This document shows, in pieces, positions 1 through 7,195 of a stretch of 57,405 nucleotides of DNA. The position numbers were made by a program, and so were the translations under genes. The notes under the pieces are model-generated. The model saw nothing but the letters and a program-made list of their open reading frames with translations. It did not search any database and had not been told where the DNA came from. Position 1 is the first letter of the stretch. Each line of letters starts with the position of its first letter. The DNA is from a virus, in IMG/VR virus record IMGVR_UViG_3300036834_000217, positions 1 to 57,405 of that record, one strand, 5' to 3'.

Positions 1-1
1 G

Positions 2-529
2 CTGGTGAATATGGTGGACGGGAGGAGCGGCAGCTCGACGCCCCACGGCACGGTCTACAAGATCCCGTACTTCCGATACCAGAGCGCCCTCGGCTCGGTC
101 ATCGCCGACCCGGTCAAGGGTGACATCGGGGAGATCGTCGTCCACGATCGGGACACCAGCGTGGTCCGGGCGAACGCGGACCAGGCGAACCCAGGGTCGA
201 GGAGGCGGCACGACCTAGCCGACGGCGTGTACCACGGCCAGCACCTGTCGACCGCGACCCCGGCCCAGGGCGTCGCCTTCACGGGTACCGGCCTGAAGAT
301 ATTCGACAAGAACGGGAACACGATCACCCTGGCCAACAACCTGATCACGATCCAGGTCGGGAACGCCACCTATACGCTCGACCAGAATGGCAAATTCTCG
401 GCATCCGGGGAGGTCGAGGCGTACGCCGGCGGAACGGGGGCTGGGTCGAATGTCCACCTCTCGACCCACGGGCACTCCAGCGTTCAGGTCGGGTCCGGGC
501 AGAGCGGCCCGCCCGTCCCGGGCTCGTAG
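2..529 (+). CDS. Baseplate spike/tip protein, Gp138/gpV-like (5' partial)
   Basis: The frame is open to the window edge, so the N-terminus is missing; the GTG at 5 is probably internal. The visible part has the block IPYFRYQSALGSVIADPVKGD then DRDTSVV and NPGSRRRHDLADG, which matches my memory of the Gp138/gpV baseplate spike family. A beta-rich repeat region (ITLANNLITIQVG, YTLDQNGKFSASG) follows. The C-terminus ends HLSTHGHSSVQVGSG then GPPVPG, the metal-binding HxH tip seen in contractile-tail spikes. It should form the trimeric membrane-piercing needle under the baseplate. It heads a run of baseplate genes (gp25-like, J) in the same direction. Confidence 0.85.
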   Translation: MVNMVDGRSGSSTPHGTVYKIPYFRYQSALGSVIADPVKGDIGEIVVHDRDTSVVRANADQANPGSRRRHDLADGVYHGQHLSTATPAQGVAFTGTGLKIFDKNGNTITLANNLITIQVGNATYTLDQNGKFSASGEVEAYAGGTGAGSNVHLSTHGHSSVQVGSGQSGPPVPGS

Positions 530-539
530 GATCGGCGGC

Positions 540-602
540 ATGGCCGATCTCTCGCTGCGGAGGATAGCTGAGCGGTCTCGCCCGCTACTAGGGATACCAT
601 GA
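540..602 (+). CDS. Possible 20-residue ORF linking spike and gp25-like genes
   Basis: An ATG at 540 opens a 20-codon frame (MADLSLRRIAERSRPLLGIP) whose TGA overlaps the ATG of the next gene in an ATGA arrangement, the coupling used throughout this genome. A weak GGATCGG sits upstream. The peptide is basic and has no recognisable domain. It fills the only gap between the spike and gp25-like genes. It could be a real coupling peptide or chance. Confidence 0.3.
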   Translation: MADLSLRRIAERSRPLLGIP

Positions 603-1036
603 AGACTCTCGCGCTGTCCACGCCAGACCAGACCGGAGGAGGCTGGGATCTGGTCGTTGACTCATCCGGCAACCTGGCCGTAAATTCCGGCGGCGTCGCG
701 CTTGCCCAGGATGTGGCCAGCGCGGTACGAACTTTTAGGGGAGAGCAGTGGTACGACTGGACCCTCGGCGTCCCGTACTTCCAGCAGATCCTCGGCCGGC
801 GAGTTTCCCTCCAGTTCGTGAAGCAGGCGCTCGTCGCGGCCGGGATGACCGTGCCGGACGTCGCCTCGATCACCTGCTTCCTGACCGGCCCCGGCGCGGG
901 CCGCGAGGTCGGAGGTCAATTGCAGATCAGGAGCACCAGCGGGCAGGTCGCGGTGGCCGAGACCGGGAACCTGCTCGGCACGCTGCCGTGGTGGGTATCG
1001 GCAGTCAGTGAGGAAGCCGCCGGAGCGACTACGTGA
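599..1036 (+). CDS. Baseplate wedge protein, GpW/gp25-like
   Basis: The 145-residue protein has the family layout: N-terminal strand (GGWDLVVDSSGNLAV), then AQDVASAVRTFRGEQWYD, TLGVPYFQQILGRR, and a C-terminal beta part. This motif set is typical of gp25/GpW baseplate wedge proteins, which connect the inner baseplate to the sheath. It lies between the spike and baseplate J genes, the usual tail order. The ATG at 599 follows a weak AGGGA; the stop overlaps the next start (GTGA). Confidence 0.8.
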   Translation: MKTLALSTPDQTGGGWDLVVDSSGNLAVNSGGVALAQDVASAVRTFRGEQWYDWTLGVPYFQQILGRRVSLQFVKQALVAAGMTVPDVASITCFLTGPGAGREVGGQLQIRSTSGQVAVAETGNLLGTLPWWVSAVSEEAAGATT

Positions 1037-2466
1037 GCAACGGCTTCGTAACTGCGGTTCCTCAGCCGACCTTCGGGCCGACTGGAGTCGTCCTCCCGAC
1101 CGAGGACGCGATCCTCACCGGCGTCCAGACCGATATAAACTCGGCGCTCGGCGGGGGCGTCAACCCGGGGCTGACGACCCCCCAGGGGCAGATCGCGACC
1201 TCCGCCACCGCGATCATCGGGGACAACTACGCATTCCAGGAGTGGGTCTTCAGTCAGTTCGACCCGGCGCTCAACGAGGGCCGCGGGCAGGATGCAGTCG
1301 GGCGCATCTACTTCATGGATCGGATCTCGGCCGAGCCGACCGTCCAACCGTGCGTCTGCTCGGGCCTCAACACGACGCCGATACCTGTGGGGGCCCAGGC
1401 CCAGGACCCGGCGACTGGATTAATCTGGCTTTGCCAGCAGGCCGGGGCGATCGGGGCCTCGGGCACAGTTACTCTGAACTTCGAGTGCGCGACCTCTGGC
1501 CCGATCGCGGCGCCATCCAGCCTGAGGATCTACCAGCAGATCTACGGGTGGGAGAGCGTCGCCCCGACTGGATCCTCGGTACTCGGCAACCTCGTCGAGA
1601 CCCCGAGCCAGTACGAGGCCAGGCGGAGGGCGTCGGTCGCGGCCAACGCCAACCAGATCCTCGACGCGATCCAGGGCAAGGTACTCGCCCTGCCCGGCGT
1701 CCTCGACTTCTATGGCTATGACAACGTCCTGGCCACCAACGCGACGGTGGGCGGCGTGACGCTCGGGCCCAACTCGATCTACGTCGCCGTCCTCGGCGGA
1801 TCCTCCGCGGCCATCGCGTCCGCGATCTACTCGAAGAAGGGGCCGGGGTGCGGCTACAACGGCAACACGTGGGTGACGGTCCAGGACCCCAACCCGGCCT
1901 ACGTGCCGCCCGTGCCGACCTACAGCGTTGGCTACACCGTGCCGACGCTGGTCCCGTTCGTCGTCCTCGTCACGATGTCCAACAACTCGGGCGTCCCGAG
2001 CAACGCGCTGGCCCTGATCCAGAACGTTATCATCAGCGCCTTCGCCGGACTCGACGGGGGCTCCCGCGCCAAGGTCGGGTCGAGGGTACTGGCCAGCCGC
2101 TACTACGCCGGCGTCCTCGCTCTCGGGTCGTGGGCGCAGGTAGTGGAGATAGAGCTGGGAGTCCGCGGCAGCGGCGCGACGTTCACTGGGTCCATCACGC
2201 TTACCACGCTCACGGTCTCCGCCGTGGCCAGCGGGACGCTGGTCCCCGGCCAGCTGCTGCAGGACGCCGGGTTGCTGGCCACCGGCACCATCCTCGGGGT
2301 ACAGCTTACCGGAACGACTGGTGGTACCGGTACTTACACAGTGAGCAAGTCTCAGTCCGTCGCGTCCGAGACGATGTCCTCGACTACCCTCCTGGACTCG
2401 GTTACGATGAACATAAACCAGGCGCCGTCCGTGTCGGCCCTTAATATCAACCTGGTATTGCAGTGA
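1033..2466 (+). CDS. Baseplate J-like protein with C-terminal beta insert
   Basis: The 477-residue protein carries baseplate J features: an N-terminal helical region with PTEDAILTGVQTDINSALGG and TTPQGQIATSATAIIGD, a beta region, then ETPSQYEARRRASV and ALPGVLDFYGYDN, as in gpJ/gp6 wedge proteins. Between about residues 378 and 455 lies a Thr/Ser/Gly-rich segment (GTLVPGQLLQDAG, GTTGGTGTYTVSKSQ) resembling the small beta modules pasted into phage structural proteins. The final strand MNINQAPSVSALNINLVLQ resumes the J fold. The GTG start at 1033 overlaps the upstream stop. Confidence 0.85.
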   Translation: MSNGFVTAVPQPTFGPTGVVLPTEDAILTGVQTDINSALGGGVNPGLTTPQGQIATSATAIIGDNYAFQEWVFSQFDPALNEGRGQDAVGRIYFMDRISAEPTVQPCVCSGLNTTPIPVGAQAQDPATGLIWLCQQAGAIGASGTVTLNFECATSGPIAAPSSLRIYQQIYGWESVAPTGSSVLGNLVETPSQYEARRRASVAANANQILDAIQGKVLALPGVLDFYGYDNVLATNATVGGVTLGPNSIYVAVLGGSSAAIASAIYSKKGPGCGYNGNTWVTVQDPNPAYVPPVPTYSVGYTVPTLVPFVVLVTMSNNSGVPSNALALIQNVIISAFAGLDGGSRAKVGSRVLASRYYAGVLALGSWAQVVEIELGVRGSGATFTGSITLTTLTVSAVASGTLVPGQLLQDAGLLATGTILGVQLTGTTGGTGTYTVSKSQSVASETMSSTTLLDSVTMNINQAPSVSALNINLVLQ

Positions 2467-2476
2467 GGGGATTTTG

Positions 2477-2797
2477 ATGATAGGCGCCCCGGACGTCGCA
2501 CCGCTGACTGAGGACGACAAGCTCTACGGCGCCGCGTTCAAGGTCGTGTACGAGCGCCTGAACCCGGACGCCTGCGGCCCGAGCGAGTGGCCCAAGCTGT
2601 GTGCCACGGCGGAGGTCATGCGCACCTGGGCGAGGGAGCAGGAGCCGGCCGTCCGCAGGGCGTACGAGCGCGCCATCGACGGCGAGGATCCCAGGTACCC
2701 GGGAATGATGCAGCGCGCCGCGGCTCGCGTCGAGAACGTGAGGCGCGGGGTCATCATGACAGACGCCTACAACTCCATCGCGAAGCCGCCGGTGTGA
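2477..2797 (+). CDS. Hypothetical protein in tail cluster
   Basis: A 106-residue, mostly helical acidic/basic protein with no family I recognise. I prefer the ATG at 2477 (SD GAGGGG at 2465-2470) over the in-frame TTG one codon earlier. It contains a WAREQEPAVRRAYERAIDGED helix and a second helix MMQRAAARVENVRRGV. It sits between baseplate J and the DUF2612 protein, so a baseplate or assembly role is possible but only positional. The stop is followed by a 7-bp hairpin and repeat array A. Confidence 0.65.
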   Translation: MIGAPDVAPLTEDDKLYGAAFKVVYERLNPDACGPSEWPKLCATAEVMRTWAREQEPAVRRAYERAIDGEDPRYPGMMQRAAARVENVRRGVIMTDAYNSIAKPPV

Positions 2798-2812
2798 GGA
2801 AAGGAACGGGTG

Positions 2813-2835
2813 AGAGGATTTGTGTCCGATCCTCT
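2813..2835 (+). other. Small hairpin before repeat array A
   Basis: AGAGGAT (2813-2819) pairs perfectly with ATCCTCT (2829-2835) across a 9-nt loop. No T-run follows, so it is not a standard terminator. It lies between the stop of the preceding gene and the first box of array A. Confidence 0.4.
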
Positions 2836-2844
2836 TACCCGACT

Positions 2845-2962
2845 CGACTCGCTCTGAGTGATCGGTACTCTCAATGGCCGCGGCTCACTCTGGTCTCACG
2901 GTACTCTCCGAGATGCCGGCTCGCTCGACACTTCCGGTACTCTCGACGGCATCGGCTCGTCT
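2845..2962 (+). repeat. Interspersed decamer array A (7 boxes, 18-bp pitch)
   Basis: Boxes start at 2845, 2863, 2881, 2899, 2917, 2935 and 2953, exactly 18 bp apart. They alternate G-type (CGGCTCGCTC and near variants) and T-type (CGGTACTCTC). Each box is followed by an 8-nt spacer that differs every time. The array fills the gap between two rightward tail genes and ends 17 nt before the ATG at 2980, leaving that gene no clear Shine-Dalgarno. The same family occurs at 6241, 6969 and 8243. Confidence 0.9.
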
Positions 2963-2979
2963 CTTAAATATACGGCTAG

Positions 2980-3666
2980 ATGATTAATTGGCAGCAAACC
3001 GTTCTGTCGCAGTATGCGTCCAGTCCGCGGCTCATGTCGCTGCTGACCGCGATCGACGCCTGGATCTCTCCCGACGGGGCGTACGAGAACTTCTACCAGT
3101 TCGTTTGGAACGTCCTGAGCGCCTCCAGCGGAAACGGAGGCGGATATAGCTATGGACTGGACGTATGGGGGAGAATCGTCAACATCCCCCGCGTCGTGAC
3201 TCTCACCGGCGTGCCGACTACCGGCTTCGCCGAGGCCGGCGACCGGGTAGGCTTCAACCAGGGGCCGTTCTACGAGGCTGGCATCGGCGTCACTACCAAC
3301 TTCCGGCTCGGCGATCCAGTCTACCGCCAGCTCATCCTGGCCAAGGCCGCCTACAACATCACCGACGGGTCGACCCAGGCGATCAACGCCATCCTGATGA
3401 ACCTGTTCGCCTACCGCGGAAACTGCTGGGTCACGGACGGGCGCAACGTCGGGCCCTCGTCGGTCGGCTTCGCCGAGGCCGGCGACCGGCTCGGCTTCAA
3501 CCAGGGCCCGTTCTACGACCTGATTCACCCGTCCCTCCCGGCGAATATGACACTCACCTATACGTTCTCGTTTCCTCTCCAGGACTTCGAGAAGGCAATA
3601 GTCCAGTCCGGCGTCCTGCCCAAGCCGACCGGAGTCCAGGCGTTCTGGGCGTTCCTCGGGGGTTGA
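2980..3666 (+). CDS. DUF2612-type tail/baseplate protein
   Basis: The 228-residue protein matches the DUF2612 phage tail family: an N-terminal QYASSPRLMSLLTAIDAWI, a LDVWGRIVNIPR motif, RLGDPVYRQLILAKAAYNITDGS, then NAILMNLF. Such proteins usually follow baseplate J and link the wedge to tail fibres. An internal duplication is visible: GFAEAGDRVGFNQGPFY near residue 82 recurs as GFAEAGDRLGFNQGPFY near residue 161. The ATG at 2980 directly follows array A and lacks a good SD, so the array may influence its translation or transcription (inference). Confidence 0.75.
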   Translation: MINWQQTVLSQYASSPRLMSLLTAIDAWISPDGAYENFYQFVWNVLSASSGNGGGYSYGLDVWGRIVNIPRVVTLTGVPTTGFAEAGDRVGFNQGPFYEAGIGVTTNFRLGDPVYRQLILAKAAYNITDGSTQAINAILMNLFAYRGNCWVTDGRNVGPSSVGFAEAGDRLGFNQGPFYDLIHPSLPANMTLTYTFSFPLQDFEKAIVQSGVLPKPTGVQAFWAFLGG

Positions 3667-3670
3667 TCTA

Positions 3671-4372
3671 GTGCTACTGAGTCAGATACCTGCCAAGGTG
3701 CCCACGCCGTGGGCGAGTGGCTCCGGCTCGCCGTACATCCGCGCGGTCCCGACGCCGTCGCAGCAGAGCGTCCAGAATGGGGCGGCGAGCTTCACGGACG
3801 GGTTCCCGCCGCTCTGCTTCGTGCCGATCGCCACCGGCGGCGCCGGATTCTTCGGCTCCGACATGAACGGCATCCTGAATCAGGTCACCGCGGACATCCA
3901 GTGGCAGCAGGCGGGGGCGCCGTTCACGTTCGACCCCGCGTGGGCCACGGCGATCGGCGGCTACCCGCACGGTGCCCTGATCCCGTCGGACTCGGCGCCG
4001 GGTCAGTTCTGGTACTCGACGGTCGACAACAACTCGGCGGACCCAGACACGGGCGGAGCCAACTGGCTGTCGTACGCGATGCTGCTTGGTGGCACTGGGA
4101 ACGCCCAGATCATCCAGGTCGGGAACTCGCCCACTATAAACTGCTCGGCTGGCTACGGGCAAACAGCCGTCACCTTCCCGGTCGCCTTCCCCCACGCCTG
4201 CCTCCAGGTCGTGGCCAGCGACGACGGCGTGTTCCAGGGGGTCGTGGGGGGATGCGTGGTCTACGCGTGCAGCAGTATCACGGTTAACGGGTTTACTCTG
4301 ACCGCCGCTACGCCGGCCCAGCCGACTAGCACCGCTGCCGTGAACGCACGATACATAGCGGTAGGGTGGTGA
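3671..4372 (+). CDS. Tail fibre protein
   Basis: The 233-residue protein has a phage tail-fibre layout: an N-terminal region naming a PTPSQQSVQNGAASFTDGFP segment and GSDMNGILNQVTADIQW, and a C-terminal knob with VTFPVAFPHACLQVVASDD and a terminal NARYIAVGW. That ending resembles the gp53-like/gp37-like fibre C-terminal domains. A GTG start at 3671 follows GGGGG of the preceding gene end. It is followed at once by a DUF4376-type assembly protein, the usual fibre-chaperone pair. Confidence 0.7.
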   Translation: MLLSQIPAKVPTPWASGSGSPYIRAVPTPSQQSVQNGAASFTDGFPPLCFVPIATGGAGFFGSDMNGILNQVTADIQWQQAGAPFTFDPAWATAIGGYPHGALIPSDSAPGQFWYSTVDNNSADPDTGGANWLSYAMLLGGTGNAQIIQVGNSPTINCSAGYGQTAVTFPVAFPHACLQVVASDDGVFQGVVGGCVVYACSSITVNGFTLTAATPAQPTSTAAVNARYIAVGW

Positions 4373-4373
4373 T

Positions 4374-4910
4374 ATGACGCAGTACGCGTACCACGACTCG
4401 TCCCAGCCAGACCCCAAGCCGGTGATCGGCTGGTACGACACCGAGCTGTATCGCTACCAGAGCCTCCCGGATCCCTCGAACCTGCTGGAGATGTCCCAGG
4501 AGCAGTGGGCGAAGCGCCAGGACGGCCTCTGGGCCGTGCAGAGTGGTACACTAGTTCCCTACTCTCCACCGGCGCCAGCGCCTTCCCTAGCACAGCGGGC
4601 GGCGACGCTACTGGTCGGTGGGCTGGACATCGTGAGCACGGGCGACCCGTCGCTGAGCGCCACCTACCCGTGCGACCTGATGGCCCAGCAGCAGATCTCC
4701 GCCGAGGTGGTCAGCATCCTGCTGAACGGTACGTTCACCGATGGCGGCCCCTCGATAGAGTGGCGCGACGCGGCCGGCGGTGATCACGCGCTCTCGGCGG
4801 ACCAATTTAAGGCATTAGCTACCGCCATCGCGGCGTTCGTGACAGCCTGCGCGAAGTGCGTCGCCGGGCAATCGACGACACTCCCATCTGCGAGATCCGA
4901 GATATCATGA
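4374..4910 (+). CDS. Tail fibre assembly-like protein (DUF4376-like)
   Basis: The 178-residue protein has an N-terminal tail-fibre-assembly-like segment (YQSLPDPSNLLEMSQEQWAKR, then Pro-rich linker) and a C-terminal DUF4376-like part with WRDAAGGDHALSADQFKAL and a closing helix. These proteins act as chaperones or trimer-assembly factors for the adjacent fibre. It starts one base after the fibre gene stop and its own stop overlaps the next ATG (ATGA at 4907). Confidence 0.65.
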   Translation: MTQYAYHDSSQPDPKPVIGWYDTELYRYQSLPDPSNLLEMSQEQWAKRQDGLWAVQSGTLVPYSPPAPAPSLAQRAATLLVGGLDIVSTGDPSLSATYPCDLMAQQQISAEVVSILLNGTFTDGGPSIEWRDAAGGDHALSADQFKALATAIAAFVTACAKCVAGQSTTLPSARSEIS

Positions 4911-5809
4911 TCATCGCGGTGAACTCGTCCCCAGACGCCAGCGTATCTATCAACACCGCGCTGGCGCAGGCAGCCTCCCAGGGGGGCGGGGAGGTCATCA
5001 TCCCCGCCGGTCGATACCACGTCCCGCCGGCGTCGAGCATCAGGTGGCCGGCCAGCGCCAACGGCGTCAGCCTGGTCGGCGAGGGTCCGCTGGCATCGGT
5101 GATCCAGGCCGACGCCCGCGGCTCCGACCTGCTCGACCTGACCGCGGGCAACCTGGCCCACGTCAGGATCGCGGGACTCGGTATCTCGGCCCTCGCTCCC
5201 TGCTCCGGCGGAGCCATGATCCACGCGGCGAACTGCTACGACCTCGTGGTCGAGCGCGTGAGACTAGATGGCCCGCTCCGCGATGGAATCGCGATCGATG
5301 GGGGGACGAACCAGTACCTCACGACGCTCTCGTTCGTCGTGATGCCCGGTGACCCGCGCTCCTTCCGCTGCGTGGTCATCGGAGAGGCCGGGTACCCGCA
5401 GGACACGTACATCAGCCTGTGCAAGTTCGCCGCGACGCAGTACGGCATCTGGGTCCAGAACGCCGGGGGGGTCTACCCGTCCAGCACGGAGGTGCTGGGT
5501 CACGCCCAGCACGGACTCGTCACCTACCCGATGCCCGGGCAGTCCGTCGACTGGTTCCAGGCGACTCAGTTCCTCGCCGACTCGTGCGGCGGGACCGGGT
5601 GGTACCTCGGATCGGGTGGTGGTACCGTTCGCGGCGTCTCGTTATCTAACTCGTGGGCGGCGTCGTGCAACAACGGACTGGAGATCTCCGGCCAGTGCGC
5701 CGACGTCTGCGTCGACGCCCCGACCAGGTTCCTGGCCAACCGCAACCGATCGGTGATTGACTACGGCGGAACGAACGTCAGGGTCTCGGCCTGGATGGAC
5801 AGACCCTAA
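4907..5809 (+). CDS. Right-handed beta-helix tail spike (pectate-lyase superfamily)
   Basis: I start at the ATG at 4907, which overlaps the previous stop, rather than at an in-frame ATG 51 nt upstream. The 300-residue protein begins with the pectate-lyase-like entry (SINTALAQAASQGGGEVIIP, GRYHVPP), then successive short strand repeats (VSLVGEGPLASVIQAD, VRIAGLGISAL, LVVERVRLDGPL), as in beta-helix tail spikes that bind or degrade surface polysaccharide. It is the last gene of the rightward tail block; a strong terminator lies 376 nt further on. Confidence 0.75.
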   Translation: MIIAVNSSPDASVSINTALAQAASQGGGEVIIPAGRYHVPPASSIRWPASANGVSLVGEGPLASVIQADARGSDLLDLTAGNLAHVRIAGLGISALAPCSGGAMIHAANCYDLVVERVRLDGPLRDGIAIDGGTNQYLTTLSFVVMPGDPRSFRCVVIGEAGYPQDTYISLCKFAATQYGIWVQNAGGVYPSSTEVLGHAQHGLVTYPMPGQSVDWFQATQFLADSCGGTGWYLGSGGGTVRGVSLSNSWAASCNNGLEISGQCADVCVDAPTRFLANRNRSVIDYGGTNVRVSAWMDRP

Positions 5810-5811
5810 GC

Positions 5812-6162
5812 TCACTTACTGGGCGGCTCCGGCTGCTGGGGAGGTATCGGCGTGTGCGGGTACCGCTGCGGCTGAGGCGGCTGGGACTGGCCGTTGGCCA
5901 GCTCGGTCTGCTGCTTGTTGATGCCCTCGACGTACTCCTTGAGCCACTTGTCCTTCGCCGCGACCTGCTCCTGTAGCACCGCCAGCTGGCCCTGGGTCTG
6001 CCCCAGCTTGAACAGTAGCTGGGCGGTGCCTATGTTCTGCTGCGCCTCCGCCGAGAGCGTGCTCTGCTGAAGCGTGACCTCCGGGGCGGTCTGGGCAAGT
6101 GCTGATCCGGCACCGAGCGCCAGTCCGGCCGCGAACGCGACTGCCTTGTGATTGATAATCAT
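5812..6162 (-). CDS. Exported coiled-coil protein with Pro-rich tail
   Basis: The 116-residue product starts with a clear Sec signal peptide (hydrophobic core AFAAGLALGAGSALA, cleavage near residue 24), then a helical segment rich in Gln/Leu likely to be a coiled coil (residues 30-90), and a Pro/Gln C-terminus. It has no cysteine and hence no lipobox. SD AAAGGAGAT sits before the ATG. Topology and size resemble spanin-like or periplasmic phage proteins, but no family match is evident. It is read leftward, convergent with the tail block, two bases from the tail-spike stop. Confidence 0.65.
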   Translation of the reverse strand: MIINHKAVAFAAGLALGAGSALAQTAPEVTLQQSTLSAEAQQNIGTAQLLFKLGQTQGQLAVLQEQVAAKDKWLKEYVEGINKQQTELANGQSQPPQPQRYPHTPIPPQQPEPPSK

Positions 6163-6185
6163 CTCATCTCCTTTTTTTGAGGGAA

Positions 6186-6214
6186 GGGAGGCCCGAGTGG
6201 GCCTCCCTTTTTTT
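6186..6214 (+). terminator. Rho-independent terminator of the rightward tail operon
   Basis: GGGAGGCCC (6186-6194) and GGGCCTCCC (6199-6207) form a perfect 9-bp GC-rich stem with a GAGT tetraloop, followed by seven T residues. The T-run is on the + strand only, so it should stop tail-operon transcription, after that transcript has run antisense through the 5812-6162 gene. On the - strand the same hairpin lies in the 5' leader of that gene. Confidence 0.85.
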
Positions 6215-6240
6215 GTCTAAAATTTACGCTCTTAAGCACA

Positions 6241-6376
6241 CGGTACTCTCTCCTCGCTCGGCTCGCTCAGCTTCACCGGTACTCTCCTCGCAGTCGGCTC
6301 GCTCGTAGAGCACGGCACTCTCTCCTCACTCGGCTCGCTCGTGGACAACGGTACTCTCTACCCACTCGGCTCGACG
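6241..6376 (+). repeat. Interspersed decamer array B (8 boxes, 18-bp pitch)
   Basis: Boxes start at 6241, 6259, 6277, 6295, 6313, 6331, 6349 and 6367, every one 18 bp apart, alternating CGGTACTCTC-type and CGGCTCGCTC-type. The box at 6313 is CGGCACTCTC; the last is degenerate (CGGCTCGACG). The array runs up to the stop codon (6388-6390) of the leftward gene. A segment of about 29 nt covering two boxes and their spacer (6259-6287) is identical to 8279-8307 in array D. Confidence 0.9.
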
Positions 6377-6387
6377 TCGGCTCGACG

Positions 6388-6951
6388 TCACGGACGGGGC
6401 GGATCGGGTGGGTGGCCGCCCTGGTGGTCTGGTGGGGGAGGGCCCCTCTTCTCCAGCTCGTCCAGAATAGATTGGCGAAGGAGGCGCGCACCCTCGTCCT
6501 CCCAGCAGTCCTTAACCTGTTGGGTATCGTCCATCGGCTGCGCCAGGGCCTCGTAGAACTTCGCACGCCCGAAGTGCCCGTTCCCGGATGACCTCTCGTG
6601 CTTGGCCTCCCTCAGTAGGTCGTGCTTGTACGCGACGTCGAGGGTGGTGTTGCCGATGGGCCACGACGCGAGCATCGTGAGGGTGCGACGGCGGATCGCC
6701 AGCTTGGCGTTGGGATAGTCGTATCGTGGCGCGCCCGCTGCGACGGGTCGGACGCCATCAGACAGCTCCTCCGCCATTATGCGGGAGCGCTGTGTCTTGC
6801 GCATGTGGTGCTGCGCCCGGACGAGTCCCCCGCGCAGTAGGTATTCTATGAGCTCTCGGTGCTTGCGCGGGCTCCGGAGCAGGGCGTCCACTACGGCATC
6901 GATGCTGCCGTGCTCGGCCAGCAGCTTCAGTATTTCATTCTCGTGAGGCAA
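6388..6951 (-). CDS. Hypothetical phage protein
   Basis: A 187-residue protein with a TTG start at 6951, chosen because AGAGGAG lies 7 nt upstream and no ATG fits. It is helical at the N-terminus (ENEILKLLAEHGSIDAVVDALL, RKHRELIEYLLRGG), has a basic centre (AKLAIRRRTLTMLASWPIGN) and ends in a Pro-rich tail. No family recognised. It is flanked by array B after its stop and array C before its SD, which makes it one of three leftward genes separated by the arrays. Confidence 0.65.
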   Translation of the reverse strand: MPHENEILKLLAEHGSIDAVVDALLRSPRKHRELIEYLLRGGLVRAQHHMRKTQRSRIMAEELSDGVRPVAAGAPRYDYPNAKLAIRRRTLTMLASWPIGNTTLDVAYKHDLLREAKHERSSGNGHFGRAKFYEALAQPMDDTQQVKDCWEDEGARLLRQSILDELEKRGPPPPDHQGGHPPDPPRP

Positions 6952-6968
6952 ATGCCATCTCCTCTGAT

Positions 6969-7195
6969 TAATTCGCTCCTAGGTCCCGGTACTCTCAGCT
7001 CGCGCGGCTCGCTCGCCATTCGCGGTACTCTCCCTTCTATCGGCTCGCTCGGTAATCACGGTACTCTTCGACCTTTCGGCTCGCTCGATATGTCACAGCA
7101 CTCTCCGACCTTTCGGCTCGCTCGATGGATGCGGTACTCTCCCGTTCGACGGCTCGCTCGGGGACCACGGTACTCTCGCCGGAGGCGGCTCAATT
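6969..7195 (+). repeat. Interspersed decamer array C (13 boxes)
   Basis: Boxes start at 6969 (degenerate), 6987, 7005, 7023, 7041, 7059, 7077, 7096, 7114, 7132, 7150, 7168 and 7186, with strict alternation of the two box types. The pitch is 18 bp except for one 19-bp step (7077 to 7096). The spacer CGACCTTT with its following box occurs twice (7069 and 7106), indicating a local duplication. The last box merges into the stop codon of the IS110-domain gene (7195-7197); the first is 17 nt from the start codon at 6951. Confidence 0.9.
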
